Shown: piece after piece, positions 41,072-49,934 of the stretch
Layout of the letters: every line of letters starts with the position of its first letter
Numbering within the stretch: the stretch's first letter is position 1
Source: an archaeon
Lineage (GTDB): Archaea; Nanobdellota; Nanobdellia; Pacearchaeales; GW2011-AR1
Length of the DNA: 64,000 bases
Direction of reading: 5' to 3'
NCBI GenBank assembly: GCA_018653485.1
Contig: JABHZE010000003.1
Location: 1 to 64,000, forward strand
Translations under genes and position numbers: made by a program
Notes under the pieces: generated by a model
What the model saw: only the letters and a program-made list of their open reading frames with translations
Told to the model about the DNA's origin: nothing
Database searches by the model: none

Positions 41072-43075
41072 ATGGTGAAATATGTTGTTAAAAAGGGTGA
41101 TAAGTATTGGCCTTCGGCTGAGATGAAAAAGATTGCTTGGGTTTCTGATGAAAAGATTTATGCTAAAGCTTTGAAAAATCCTGTTAAGTTTTGGGAAGGT
41201 TTGGCTGATGAGGGAATTGATTGGGATAAGAAATGGGATGTGGGTTATGAGGAGAAGTTGCCTTATTTTAAATGGTTTAAGGGAGGGAAGTTAAATTTTT
41301 CTTATAATTGTCTTGATAGGCATCTGGATGAGAGAGGTGATAAGATTGCATTGACTTTTGTTCCAGAACCGGTTGGTGAGAAGGTTGTTAAATTGACTTA
41401 TAAGGAATTGCATGAAAAGGTTTGTAAGTTTGCAAATGTTCTTCAAGGGTTGGGAGTTAAAAAAGGAGATGTTGTTTCTATTTATTTGCCAATGGTTCCT
41501 GAAGCTGTGATAGCTATGTTGGCTTGTACTAGGATTGGAGCTATTCATTCTGTTGTGTTTAGTGCATTTGCTGTTGATGCTTTGAAGAAAAGAATTGAAG
41601 ATGGGAAAGCTAAGGTTTTGATAACTGCTGATGGATATTATCGTAGAGGAAAAAAAGTTGTTTTAATTGATAAAGCTATTGAAGGGAGTAAAGGAACTAC
41701 TATTAAGAAAATCTTGGTGGTTAATAGGATTGGTAAAAAAGTTTCTGGTAGAAAGTTTTTAGATTTTAATAAAGAGCTTGAGAAAGCTGATGCTGAATGT
41801 AAGGCAGTTAGTATGAAATCTGAGGACCCTATGTTTATTTTGTATACTTCTGGGACAACTGGAAAACCTAAGGGGGTTATTCATGATACTGGTGGTTATG
41901 CTGTGCAAGCTTATTGGACTGCAAAATGGGATTTTAATTTACATGATGATGATGTAATGTGGTGCACTGCTGATGTTGGTTGGATTACAGGACATACTTA
42001 TGTTTTTTATGGGCCTTTGTTAAATGGAAGTAGTACTTTAATTTATGAGGGTAGTCCTGATTTTCCTGATACTAGTAGATGGTGGAAAATTATTGAGAAA
42101 AATAAAGTGACTGCATTTTATACTGCTCCAACTGCAATTAGAATGTTTATGAGAAATCCTGAGAAAATGATTAAGGGTTGTGATCTTTCTAGTCTAAGAG
42201 TTTTAGGAAGTGTTGGAGAACCTATTGATAATGATGCATGGAATTGGTATTTTGAAAAAGTTGGAGGAGGAAGATGTCCGATTATTGATACTTGGTGGCA
42301 GACTGAAACTGGTGGGACTTTGATTACTGCTCTTCCTGGAATTGGGCCATTTATTCCTACTGTTGCTGGAAAAAGTTTCCCTGGTGTGGATCATATTATT
42401 GTAGATCATAAAGGGAAGGAGAAGAAAAAAGGTGAATTAGGTTTCTTGGTTCAGAAAAGTCCTTTTGCTCCTGGTATGTTGCATGGTGTTTATAAAAATC
42501 ATAAAAAATATGTTGAAACTTATTGGAGGTTTAAAAAATATTATGATACTAGTGATGGTGCTATTTTGAATAAAGAGGGTTTTATTAGAATTACTGGAAG
42601 GACTGATGATGTTATGAAAGTTGCTGGGCATAGATTGGCTACTGCTGAGTTAGAGGATTCTATTAATGGACATAAAAAAGTTAATGAGTGTGCTGTTGTT
42701 CCTATTCCTCATGAGGTTAAAGGGCAAGTTCCTGTTGCTTTTGTTGTTTTGTCTTCTGGTTCTGGGAATGATGGAGGAGAAGCTTTAAAAAAAGATATAA
42801 TAATGCATGTGGATAAAACATTAGGGCCTACTGCTCGTCCTGCAATGATATATTATGTTAAGGATTTACCTAAGACTCGAAGTGGGAAGATTATGAGAAG
42901 AATTTTGAAAAGTTTATTAGCTAAAGAAGAGCCTAAAGGTTTAATGACTTTGGTTAATCCTTCCTCGGTGGAGGAGATTAAAGGGATTGTTGAGAGTAGT
43001 GTTGGTAAGGAGAAGGGGAATGTGAAGAAGAAAGTTGTTAAGGATAAGAAAAAAGTTGTTGAGAGTAAGAAGTAG
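41072..43075 (+). CDS. acs: Acetyl-CoA synthetase (AMP-forming)
   Basis: 667 residues, the normal length. Motifs: YTSGTTGKPKG (AMP-binding P-loop), VGWITGHTYVFYGPL (acetate pocket with the W/G typical of acetyl-CoA synthetase), TWWQTETGG, GRTDDVMKVAGHR, and KTRSGKIMRR with the catalytic Lys that is acetylated in regulated homologues. Reaction: acetate + ATP + CoA to acetyl-CoA + AMP + PPi. The ATG at 41072 follows AGAGGTGAAA closely. A Lys-rich tail (about 35 residues) after the normal end is unusual. The oxidoreductase genes follow on the same strand, linking acetyl-CoA to 2-oxoacid metabolism. Confidence 0.93.
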   Translation: MVKYVVKKGDKYWPSAEMKKIAWVSDEKIYAKALKNPVKFWEGLADEGIDWDKKWDVGYEEKLPYFKWFKGGKLNFSYNCLDRHLDERGDKIALTFVPEPVGEKVVKLTYKELHEKVCKFANVLQGLGVKKGDVVSIYLPMVPEAVIAMLACTRIGAIHSVVFSAFAVDALKKRIEDGKAKVLITADGYYRRGKKVVLIDKAIEGSKGTTIKKILVVNRIGKKVSGRKFLDFNKELEKADAECKAVSMKSEDPMFILYTSGTTGKPKGVIHDTGGYAVQAYWTAKWDFNLHDDDVMWCTADVGWITGHTYVFYGPLLNGSSTLIYEGSPDFPDTSRWWKIIEKNKVTAFYTAPTAIRMFMRNPEKMIKGCDLSSLRVLGSVGEPIDNDAWNWYFEKVGGGRCPIIDTWWQTETGGTLITALPGIGPFIPTVAGKSFPGVDHIIVDHKGKEKKKGELGFLVQKSPFAPGMLHGVYKNHKKYVETYWRFKKYYDTSDGAILNKEGFIRITGRTDDVMKVAGHRLATAELEDSINGHKKVNECAVVPIPHEVKGQVPVAFVVLSSGSGNDGGEALKKDIIMHVDKTLGPTARPAMIYYVKDLPKTRSGKIMRRILKSLLAKEEPKGLMTLVNPSSVEEIKGIVESSVGKEKGNVKKKVVKDKKKVVESKK

Positions 43076-43182
43076 TTATTTGTTTTTCATAAGGTTTAAA
43101 TATGAAGGGTATATTTTAATGTTAAGAGTGTATCTTTAATTACATTAAATGAAGATAATCGTATTAAAATGGTGAAAATTAT

Positions 43183-44736
43183 ATGAGAATAAATATTTTA
43201 ATTGGTGGAAAAGCAGGACAAGGTATTAATAAGGTATCTGAAATTGTTTCGCGGGTTTTAACTTCCCTTGGATATTTTACATTTAATTATAGAGATTATC
43301 CTTCACTTATTAGAGGTGGACATAATTTTAATGTGCTTTCTGTTTCAGATGATAAGATTGGAAGTGTTGAAAGTAAATTAGATATTGTTGTTGCAATGGA
43401 TGAGAAAACAAAGGAATTGCATAAAATGGAAATGAAAAAGGATGGGGTTGTTATTGGATTTGAAGAATTTAAGGAATTAGGTAGGAATTTGAATATTGCT
43501 CAATCAGGTGCTTTGATTAAAATTTTAGGAATTGATAAACAAGTTTTAATTGATGAGATTAAATCTCAATTTAAAGAAAGTGATGAAGCTGTTGCTGCTG
43601 CTGAAAAAGGTTTTGAATCGCAGGAAGGAAAGTTTGAATTTAAGAAATTAGATAGAGATGTTGAAATTATGCATGGAAGTAGGGCTGTGGCAATAGGTGC
43701 TGTTAATTCTAATTTAGATTTATATATTGCTTATCCAATGACTCCTGCAACAGGAGTTATGCATGAATTAGCTGGTAGGATGGGGAAGGGTCATATGGTG
43801 TTTCAACCTGAAACAGAAATTGCGGTAGTAAATAGTGCAATGGGTGCTTCGTTTGCAGGTGCTAAGACTATGATTGGAAGTAGTGGAGGCGGTTATGATT
43901 TAATGACAGAGGGACTTAGTATGCAAGGAATGGCTGAAATTCCTTTAGTTGTTTATTTAGCTTCTCGTCCAGGACCGGGGACAGGAGTTCCAACTTATTC
44001 TTTACAAAATGATTTAGATGTTGCTTTACGTGGAGGGCATGGAGAATTTCCAAGAGTGGTAATTGCTCCGGGTGATCCAATTGAATGTATTGAAAAAACA
44101 AATGAGGCTCTTTATTTATCTGAAAAATTTGGTTGTGTTACAATTTTACTTTCTGATAAACATTTGGCTGAAAGTGAGTTTAGTTCTGATAGAAAAGCGA
44201 ATAAAGTTTTGAAAGTAGATGTTAAAAGAGAAGTTGCTGGTGAAGGGATTGTTAAGAGAAGTAGTTATGAACATGATAAAGATTGGAATACAACTGAAAG
44301 TGCTGAGATTACAAAAAAGTTTGCTGATGAAAGAATTAAAAGATATGGTAGGATAAAGAAGGAATGTGAGAAATTTCAAATGACAAAATTATTTGGGAAT
44401 CCTAATGCTAAAAATTTAGTAATTGGTTGGGGTTCAACTAAAACAGTTATTTTAGATGCACTTGATGCTATTGATGGTTCTATAAAAAATGGGAAGGGAG
44501 ATTATAAATTTTTACAAGTTTTATATATGAAGCCTTTGTCTTCTAAGATTAAAGAGGAGATTGAAAAGGTTAGTAATGCTGGAGGAAAAGTTATTTTGGT
44601 TGAGCAGAATTTAACAGGACAGTTAGGGCGTCTTATTCGAGAGAAGACTGGATTAAAGATTGAGAATAGGATTTTGAAATATGATTCACGTCCTTTTTAT
44701 TGTGATGAATTAAAGGAGGAGATTTTAGGGGTTTAA
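43183..44736 (+). CDS. korA: 2-oxoacid:acceptor oxidoreductase, fused gamma-alpha subunit
   Basis: 517 residues. The N-terminal gamma domain (INILIGGKAGQGINKVSEIV, SLIRGGHNFNVL) is followed by the alpha pyrimidine-binding domain (AYPMTPATGVMHELA, QPETEIAVVNSAMGASFAGA, GSSGGGYDLMTEGLSMQGMA). Together with the beta subunit one base downstream it decarboxylates a 2-oxoacid to acyl-CoA, reducing ferredoxin. The gamma-alpha fusion is typical of KorA-type enzymes; 2-oxoglutarate, pyruvate or branched-chain substrates cannot be told apart. Promoter TATA-like run at about 43095, GGTGAAAATT before the ATG. Confidence 0.88.
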   Translation: MRINILIGGKAGQGINKVSEIVSRVLTSLGYFTFNYRDYPSLIRGGHNFNVLSVSDDKIGSVESKLDIVVAMDEKTKELHKMEMKKDGVVIGFEEFKELGRNLNIAQSGALIKILGIDKQVLIDEIKSQFKESDEAVAAAEKGFESQEGKFEFKKLDRDVEIMHGSRAVAIGAVNSNLDLYIAYPMTPATGVMHELAGRMGKGHMVFQPETEIAVVNSAMGASFAGAKTMIGSSGGGYDLMTEGLSMQGMAEIPLVVYLASRPGPGTGVPTYSLQNDLDVALRGGHGEFPRVVIAPGDPIECIEKTNEALYLSEKFGCVTILLSDKHLAESEFSSDRKANKVLKVDVKREVAGEGIVKRSSYEHDKDWNTTESAEITKKFADERIKRYGRIKKECEKFQMTKLFGNPNAKNLVIGWGSTKTVILDALDAIDGSIKNGKGDYKFLQVLYMKPLSSKIKEEIEKVSNAGGKVILVEQNLTGQLGRLIREKTGLKIENRILKYDSRPFYCDELKEEILGV

Positions 44737-44737
44737 G

Positions 44738-45589
44738 ATGGATGATATAAATGAAATAAAAAAGAATTTAGGAACAAAAGAAGTTAATACTTGGTGTCCT
44801 GGATGTCCAAACTTTTTGATTTTGGAGAGTGTTAAAACTGCATTGGCTGGATTAATTAGTAAGGGAGTATATAGGCAAGAAGATTTTGCAATGACAACTG
44901 ATATTGGTTGTTCAAGTAAGATTTATGATTATCTAAATATAAGTGGAATTTATGGATTGCATGGTAGAAGTTTGGCTACTGGATTGGGTGTAACTTTAGG
45001 TAATCCTAATTTGAAAGTTTTGAGTTTTATGGGTGATGGTGGATGTTTTGATGAAGGTATTGCACATTTTATGCATGCTGGAAGATATAATGCTGATATG
45101 ACTTTGATTGTTCATGATAATCAAAGTTTTTCATTAACAACTGGACAACCTACTGCAACTTCTCAAGAAGGGTATATTAGTAAAGCTTCACCTTTAGGGG
45201 ATGCTGATTTTCCTTTGAATCCTATTAAAGTTGCTCTTGCTGCAGGTATTGGATTTATAGCAAGATGTAATGCAAGAGATTTTAAACATACTGCTGAAAT
45301 TTTAGAAAAAGCAATTCAACACAAAGGGTTTTCATATGTGGAGATTATTCAAGATTGTTTGATTTTTAATAAAAATGTTAATAATAAAGATGATAGAATG
45401 TATAAGATTGAAAATAATTCTGATAAAAAGAAAGCTGAGAAGATTGCAGGAGAATATGATTATAATAATGGGCATGGAAAAGGTAAAATTGCATTAGGTG
45501 TAATTTATTCTGAAGATAAACCTGCTTTGTATGAAAAATGGGAGCAGTTGAAGGCTCTTAAAGAAAAGGGTGTTGGTTGGAAAGGTTAA
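44738..45589 (+). CDS. korB: 2-oxoacid:acceptor oxidoreductase, beta subunit
   Basis: 283 residues. Cluster ligands C20 and C23 (WCPGC), C58 (DIGCSS) and C207 (IQDC) match the single [4Fe-4S] of KorB-type subunits. The thiamine-diphosphate motif GDGGCFDEGIAHFMHAGRYN ends with N and V/D as expected. It accepts the decarboxylated intermediate and passes electrons to ferredoxin. Starts one base after the alpha stop. No separate ferredoxin-like delta subunit is nearby. Confidence 0.9.
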   Translation: MDDINEIKKNLGTKEVNTWCPGCPNFLILESVKTALAGLISKGVYRQEDFAMTTDIGCSSKIYDYLNISGIYGLHGRSLATGLGVTLGNPNLKVLSFMGDGGCFDEGIAHFMHAGRYNADMTLIVHDNQSFSLTTGQPTATSQEGYISKASPLGDADFPLNPIKVALAAGIGFIARCNARDFKHTAEILEKAIQHKGFSYVEIIQDCLIFNKNVNNKDDRMYKIENNSDKKKAEKIAGEYDYNNGHGKGKIALGVIYSEDKPALYEKWEQLKALKEKGVGWKG

Positions 45590-45591
45590 TT

Positions 45592-45963
45592 TTATTTTCT
45601 AGATTTTAATTTTTGTTTGATTAAGTAACCTAAAATGGAAATTATTATTACTGCAAGCACAATAAACCCTGTGAAAGACCCTCCGAATGCTAGAATAAAT
45701 GCTAAAGTGTAAGCAAAAAATCCAATACCTGCAAAAACTATTATTAATATTAAATTTATAATCTTTGATTTTGTTGTTGATTCCTTATCAAAAAAATATA
45801 TTATTCCAATAAGTATAAACCCAAAAATAATTGGAAAAATAAATATTGTTATAATACTTTCACCGATAATCGGTTCTACATAATGCTCTACAAACCAATA
45901 AAGAAATATTGCTATTAAAGGGCCTAATAAGAATCCCATCATTGAAGCTGTTCTCTTTTTCAT
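45592..45963 (-). CDS. Four-helix membrane protein (123 residues)
   Basis: Four hydrophobic helices (about 8-27, 37-55, 69-86 and 90-115) with short polar loops, basic ends (KKR, KQKLKSRK). Third gene of a three-gene operon of membrane proteins; its start is 3 bases after the previous stop. No family recognised. Confidence 0.55.
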   Translation of the reverse strand: MKKRTASMMGFLLGPLIAIFLYWFVEHYVEPIIGESIITIFIFPIIFGFILIGIIYFFDKESTTKSKIINLILIIVFAGIGFFAYTLAFILAFGGSFTGFIVLAVIIISILGYLIKQKLKSRK

Positions 45964-45965
45964 TT

Positions 45966-46241
45966 TTAAACACTCAACCTAGTTGTTAAAGAAATAATTA
46001 TATGAATTATTATTGCTAAAATACTCATGAATACAATGGGTTTGTGATATTTGCAAAGTGAGATTGCTTCACATTTTTCTTTATTTTTATCTTTGCACTT
46101 TTCTTTATCTTCTTCTTTGCATTCGGGGTGATTATCACAAGCATGAATTTTTTTAGTTGCCCAAGGCATTGCTAGGCAAGTTGCAAAATTAAAAAATAGT
46201 AATATTGCTGCTATCCATCCAGTGATTATTGTTACAGTCAT
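45966..46241 (-). CDS. Two-helix membrane protein with Cys/His/charged loop (91 residues)
   Basis: Helix 1 (about 6-26), a 35-residue loop with the pattern HACDNHPECKEEDKEKCKDK then NKEKCEAISLCKYHKP, and helix 2 (about 69-86). The loop has five Cys and three His, enough for metal binding or disulfides. Its stop overlaps nothing, but its start overlaps the upstream gene's stop (ATGA at 46238-46241), so it is translationally coupled. Not recognised. Confidence 0.6.
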   Translation of the reverse strand: MTVTIITGWIAAILLFFNFATCLAMPWATKKIHACDNHPECKEEDKEKCKDKNKEKCEAISLCKYHKPIVFMSILAIIIHIIISLTTRLSV

Positions 46242-46624
46242 TTTTTGATTGTAGGTTCTGTTTCTTCTTTTTTAGTTACTTCTTTTGGTTTTTTAGAAAT
46301 TGGTTCTTCTATTTTATTTTGAATCCAAAGAACATAACCAATACTAAAATCAGGTATTGCTAAAAGAATATCTGAAATTCCTCCTCCTGGAACATACATA
46401 ATATGCATAATAACTCCTACTATGAAAAATACAGAGTTAAGTGCAAATCCATAGAAAATAGATTTGTTGAATAGGTACATAAGAGTTATTGCAATTATAT
46501 CAAACCAAAGAATATAGGTTAAGAATGTTAAATCTGGATGAAGTTTTAAATGAAGCATTAATCCTGCTATTGGAAGGGCTATGAATGCGATAAGTAATAT
46601 GATGTTTGTTGTGTTTAATTTCAT
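46238..46624 (-). CDS. Four-helix membrane protein with acidic/basic tail (128 residues)
   Basis: Four transmembrane helices (about 7-25, 34-51, 54-75 and 82-100) and a charged cytoplasmic tail (EEPISKKPKEVTKKEETEPT). First gene of the membrane operon; its stop overlaps the next start by 4 bases. Not recognised. Confidence 0.55.
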   Translation of the reverse strand: MKLNTTNIILLIAFIALPIAGLMLHLKLHPDLTFLTYILWFDIIAITLMYLFNKSIFYGFALNSVFFIVGVIMHIMYVPGGGISDILLAIPDFSIGYVLWIQNKIEEPISKKPKEVTKKEETEPTIKK

Positions 46625-46704
46625 TTGCTATTATTCCTCTATTTCTTTTTATTGAAAGTTAATTGAAATTTATAAATGTTTGTGGAAGAGACATTTAGGA
46701 AATA

Positions 46705-46712
46705 TTTATATA
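46705..46712 (+). promoter_or_regulatory. TATA box of the pilin gene
   Basis: AAATATTTATATAC gives TATA box TTTATATA at 46705-46712; transcription should start near 46738, leaving a leader of about 45 bases that ends in the full Shine-Dalgarno AAAGGAGGT (46767-46775), nine bases before the ATG. Confidence 0.7.
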
Positions 46713-46783
46713 CTAATTTTATCTTTTAAATAATAGGTGATTAATAATTATGTTTTATAATTATCAAAAGGAGGTAAAGACAA

Positions 46784-47209
46784 ATGGATAAAAAAGCACA
46801 AGCTGCAATGGAATTTATGATGACTTATGGTTGGGCGATTCTAGCTGCAGTTATTGCGATAGGTGTTCTTGGTTATATGGGAGTTTTCACTCCTGGAACT
46901 ACAGATACTGCAATTGTTAGTTCTCCGTTTTATGTTAATGCACATAATGCGCAAGCAGGTGGAGTTAACCTTGAATTAAAAAATAATGGTGGAGAAACCT
47001 ATAATATTACTAGTGTTGTTGTAAGTGGTTGTGGAACTAATGCTACTGCTACAAGTATTGCAACTCAAGCTATGGAAGTTATAAATGTTAACTGTACTTT
47101 AACTGCAGGAGATACTCTTAGAGGAGATATAACTATTACATACAATAAAGTAGGAAGTGGGGTTTCAGAAACATCTACTGGAAGTATTGCCTCAAAGGTT
47201 ACTGCTTAA
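46784..47209 (+). CDS. Major pilin-like protein with class III signal peptide
   Basis: 141 residues starting MDKKAQAAMEFMMTYGWAIL, the textbook archaeal class III signal: cleavage before Q6, Glu at mature position 5, then a 20-residue hydrophobic helix. The C-terminal 100 residues form a small beta domain with sequons (NIT, NAT, NCT). It would be processed by a prepilin peptidase and polymerised. A strong promoter, perfect Shine-Dalgarno and T-tract terminator point to high expression, so it is the best candidate for the main pilus subunit of the neighbouring assembly genes. Confidence 0.88.
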   Translation: MDKKAQAAMEFMMTYGWAILAAVIAIGVLGYMGVFTPGTTDTAIVSSPFYVNAHNAQAGGVNLELKNNGGETYNITSVVVSGCGTNATATSIATQAMEVINVNCTLTAGDTLRGDITITYNKVGSGVSETSTGSIASKVTA

Positions 47210-47212
47210 ATT

Positions 47213-47245
47213 TTTATTTTTATTTTTTTTAAATTTTTATTTTTT
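47213..47245 (+). terminator. T-rich terminator after the pilin gene
   Basis: Several runs of five to eight T within 33 bases right after the pilin stop codon. Confidence 0.6.
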
Positions 47246-47329
47246 GGGTGGGAAGAGATATTAGGAAGAGAGTGAGATATGTTTGTTGAAGGAAGAGTTA
47301 GATATTTAGTGAAGAGGATTTATTTTATG

Positions 47330-47362
47330 GAAAATTAGGAAGATTAATCTAACCTAATTTTC
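47330..47362 (+). repeat. Stem-loop element, copy C
   Basis: GAAAATTAGG (47330-47339) pairs with CCTAATTTTC (47353-47362); inner AGAT-TA-ATCT hairpin, again offset by A on one side and AA on the other. Confidence 0.65.
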
Positions 47363-47497
47363 AAATATTTTTTTATAATTGGTAAATCTTTTGAGTCGAG
47401 AATAAGACAGGCAAGAGAGTTTGGTGAGAAGTTTTTTGATTAATAGAAGTGTTTTTATAGTTATTTGATTTTTAATATCTATTATAGGAAAGAAAAG

Positions 47498-48352
47498 ATG
47501 GTGAAGAAAAAGAAAAAAAAGGTGATGGAAGAGAATTCTAAGAGTTCTAAAGATGCTCCTAAGATTATTGATGAAAAAAAATCTTTTATTGATAATGAAA
47601 AGGGTAACTTATTTGGAAAGGAAGATACTTCTAAAAAAACATCTAAAAAGATTGAAAGAGAGGGTAGTGGGATTCATAATTTTGATAAATTAATTGAAGG
47701 AGGATTTAAGAAAAATTCTACTAACCTTGTGATGGGTGGAACTGGAACTGGAAAAAGTATTTTTGGGATTCAATTTTTGATTGAAGGTATAAGAAAAAAA
47801 GAGAAGTGCATCTTTATAACTTTTGAAGAAACTAAGAGAGAATTTTATTCAAATATGAGAAATCTTGGTTTTGATTTAGAAGAATTAGAAAAAAAGGGGA
47901 TGTTCTTTTTCTTAGAATATACTCCTGAAAAAGTTAAGAAGATGTTAGAAGAAGGTGGAGGTATAATTGAAAGTATTATTATAAGGGAAAAGATACAGAG
48001 AATTGTTATTGATAGTATTACTTCATTTGGTTTACTTTTTGAAAGAGATTTAGATAAAAGAAGTTCTTCATTAGCTTTATTTAGAATGTTAAGAAAGTGG
48101 GAGTGTACTACTCTTTTAACATTTCAAGGAGAAGCATCTAGGGATTATGATTTAGCATCTAGAATTTTAGAGTTTGAATCTGATGGAATCATTTTACTTT
48201 ATTTTGTGAGAAATAAAAGAGAAAGAGAAAGATATTTAGAAATTTTAAAAATGAGAGGAACAAATCATTCTACTAAAGTGCATAATTTTAAAATTGATAA
48301 AAAAGGAATTGGATTAGGAAATAAAAGTCTTCCATCTGGAATTGAGTTGTAA
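47498..48352 (+). CDS. KaiC/RadA-like ATPase
   Basis: 284 residues from ATG 47498. A Lys/Glu/Asp/Ser-rich tail (about 1-50) precedes a single RecA-fold domain: GIHNFDKLIEGGFKKNST, Walker A GGTGTGKS, FITFEETKREFYSNMRNLG and Walker B RIVIDSITSF. Such single-domain KaiC proteins act as regulators; FlaH/ArlH, the archaellum relative, binds ATP to control the motor. Its place next to a pilin and the assembly genes suggests control of pilus assembly, by inference. An upstream start at 47465 in the promoter is less likely. Confidence 0.8.
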   Translation: MVKKKKKKVMEENSKSSKDAPKIIDEKKSFIDNEKGNLFGKEDTSKKTSKKIEREGSGIHNFDKLIEGGFKKNSTNLVMGGTGTGKSIFGIQFLIEGIRKKEKCIFITFEETKREFYSNMRNLGFDLEELEKKGMFFFLEYTPEKVKKMLEEGGGIIESIIIREKIQRIVIDSITSFGLLFERDLDKRSSSLALFRMLRKWECTTLLTFQGEASRDYDLASRILEFESDGIILLYFVRNKRERERYLEILKMRGTNHSTKVHNFKIDKKGIGLGNKSLPSGIEL

Positions 48353-48421
48353 TTATTAGCCTGTTTAAATGTTATTTTATAATATAGTTATCTTTAAAAA
48401 TAAAACAATCTAATCAAAACA

Positions 48422-48907
48422 ATGCCAAAAAAGACTTATGAATGTTTAGTGGGAGGAGAAGGTTATGATTCTAAAGATTTAGTTGTTAGACTTCCAGAGT
48501 TTTTTCAAAGAATTCCAATGAAAATTACGCATGGTTTAAATTCTATTAATGCCTCTTATCCTGATAATCTTCTTAGAGATAGGGCTGGAAATCTTAGACC
48601 TGAGGGAGAAATAAGAAGTTTTGCTGAAAAACTTGCAAGATCAAGAATTGAAGCAATGGCTTTAGAAGTTGCAACACATCATCAAGTATGGTTTGCTAAG
48701 AAAAATGATGCAGGAAAGTTAGAGAAACCATTATCTGCTCATTTTGAAAAATATCTTGGTGGAAATGACCATAGTATTTTATCTCAAAGAATAGGATATA
48801 AACCTGAAGATTCTTTTTTTTATTGTGTAAAATTAACAACTGACGGAGTATTACCTGATGGAGAAGTTAGAATAATTTCAAAGGGAAGTGAAAAAGAGGG
48901 GGGGTAG
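48422..48907 (+). CDS. Hypothetical protein (161 residues)
   Basis: Not recognised. MPKKTYECLVGGEGYDSKDL, then helical SFAEKLARSRIEAMALEVAT and a C-terminal beta part (DSFFYCVKLTTDGVLPDGEV). Soluble. Located between the KaiC-like gene and the pilus-assembly genes. A TATA-like box sits at about 48370 and a small overlapping gene follows. Confidence 0.5.
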   Translation: MPKKTYECLVGGEGYDSKDLVVRLPEFFQRIPMKITHGLNSINASYPDNLLRDRAGNLRPEGEIRSFAEKLARSRIEAMALEVATHHQVWFAKKNDAGKLEKPLSAHFEKYLGGNDHSILSQRIGYKPEDSFFYCVKLTTDGVLPDGEVRIISKGSEKEGG

Positions 48908-49019
48908 AAGGCAAAGTTTTGATATAGATAATAATTTAGGGAATGGATTAATACAGCTTGTAATGCCTGCAGAAGTAATTGACCCTATAGTTGAAAGAAT
49001 TCGAGCTAGATATGATTAA
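48888..49019 (+). CDS. Small gene overlapping the 161-residue gene (43 residues)
   Basis: GTG at 48888 (AGTGAAAAAGAGG), stop TAA at 49017-49019; overlap of 20 bases with the preceding gene suggests coupling. Product: KKRGGRRQSFDIDNNLGNGL then IQLVMPAEVIDPIVERIRAR and YD. Basic start and amphipathic C-terminal helix. Weakly supported: short and GTG-started, but composition is protein-like. Confidence 0.4.
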   Translation: MKKRGGRRQSFDIDNNLGNGLIQLVMPAEVIDPIVERIRARYD

Positions 49020-49036
49020 TTTTGAGATTTTAATTT

Positions 49037-49933
49037 CTATAATATTCCTGTTAAAAATCTTTCTATGAATATTTGAGCAATAAAGAAAATTGTTATGCTT
49101 AAAACAAGAATTATAGGTAAGAACCTTAATCCTTCTTTTTCTTCTCCTTTACTTACTAATCCTAATATTAGTGATGCAAAAACATCTATAACTATCATAA
49201 AAATTAATGAAAAATATTTTATGAAATTTACAGAAACACTTACTTTTGATAATGAAAATGGAAGACTTGCAGTTGATTCTATTTCTGGGAGTCCTGAAAG
49301 AATACTTGTTAAAACTTTCACTAATATTACTGAAAGTGAAAATAATGCTGGAGCAAAAATAGATACTGCTAAGAAAATAAAAATAACATACATTAAAACA
49401 TTTGAAGCTGCCTTTTTTTCAACAAAGCCTCTTTCCCTCATGCTAACTGCTGTTTCTTCTAGAAGAATAGCTATATCTCCTCCTGCTTTAATTCCTGAAA
49501 TTATTAATAAAATAGTTTTATTTATTTTTGGAGAATTAATCCTTTTAGACATTGCCATTAATGAGGAACCGATATCTTTTCCTGTTGCAATATCTTTTCC
49601 TGTTTGAATAATTTCTGCATCTAATGGTGCAAATTCTGGACGAGAACTTAACAACATTGCCCTATCAATAGTCATTCCAGCTCTTAAATTACTAGACATT
49701 AATTGAAGAAAATCAGGGAAAATCCCTTCAATTTTTTTAATTCTCTCTGTTTTTTTAAGTATATCTTTTATATAAAAATAAATAAAAAATAATATTGGGA
49801 TTGCTATTAATGCTATTCCAAAAGAAATCAAGTTAGAATAAATAAAATAAATTATTGTGCTTAAAAAAATAGTTATTATAAATGCTATTGAAATTCTTTT
49901 CTTGTTTAAAGGTTTTCTTTTTTTTCTTATCAT
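49037..49933 (-). CDS. TadC/GspF-type pilus assembly membrane protein 2
   Basis: 298 residues: two N-terminal helices, a cytoplasmic domain with FPDFLQLMSSNLRAGMTIDRA and GKDIATGKDIGSSLMAMSKR, ISGIKAGGDIAILLEETAVS, then C-terminal helices. This is the T2SSF fold found in TadC/GspF/ArlJ platform proteins. It follows a second, different platform protein by one base, as in Tad pili, where TadB and TadC are paired. The platform transmits ATPase motion to pilin extraction. Confidence 0.85.
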   Translation of the reverse strand: MIRKKRKPLNKKRISIAFIITIFLSTIIYFIYSNLISFGIALIAIPILFFIYFYIKDILKKTERIKKIEGIFPDFLQLMSSNLRAGMTIDRAMLLSSRPEFAPLDAEIIQTGKDIATGKDIGSSLMAMSKRINSPKINKTILLIISGIKAGGDIAILLEETAVSMRERGFVEKKAASNVLMYVIFIFLAVSIFAPALFSLSVILVKVLTSILSGLPEIESTASLPFSLSKVSVSVNFIKYFSLIFMIVIDVFASLILGLVSKGEEKEGLRFLPIILVLSITIFFIAQIFIERFLTGIL

Positions 49934-49934
49934 T

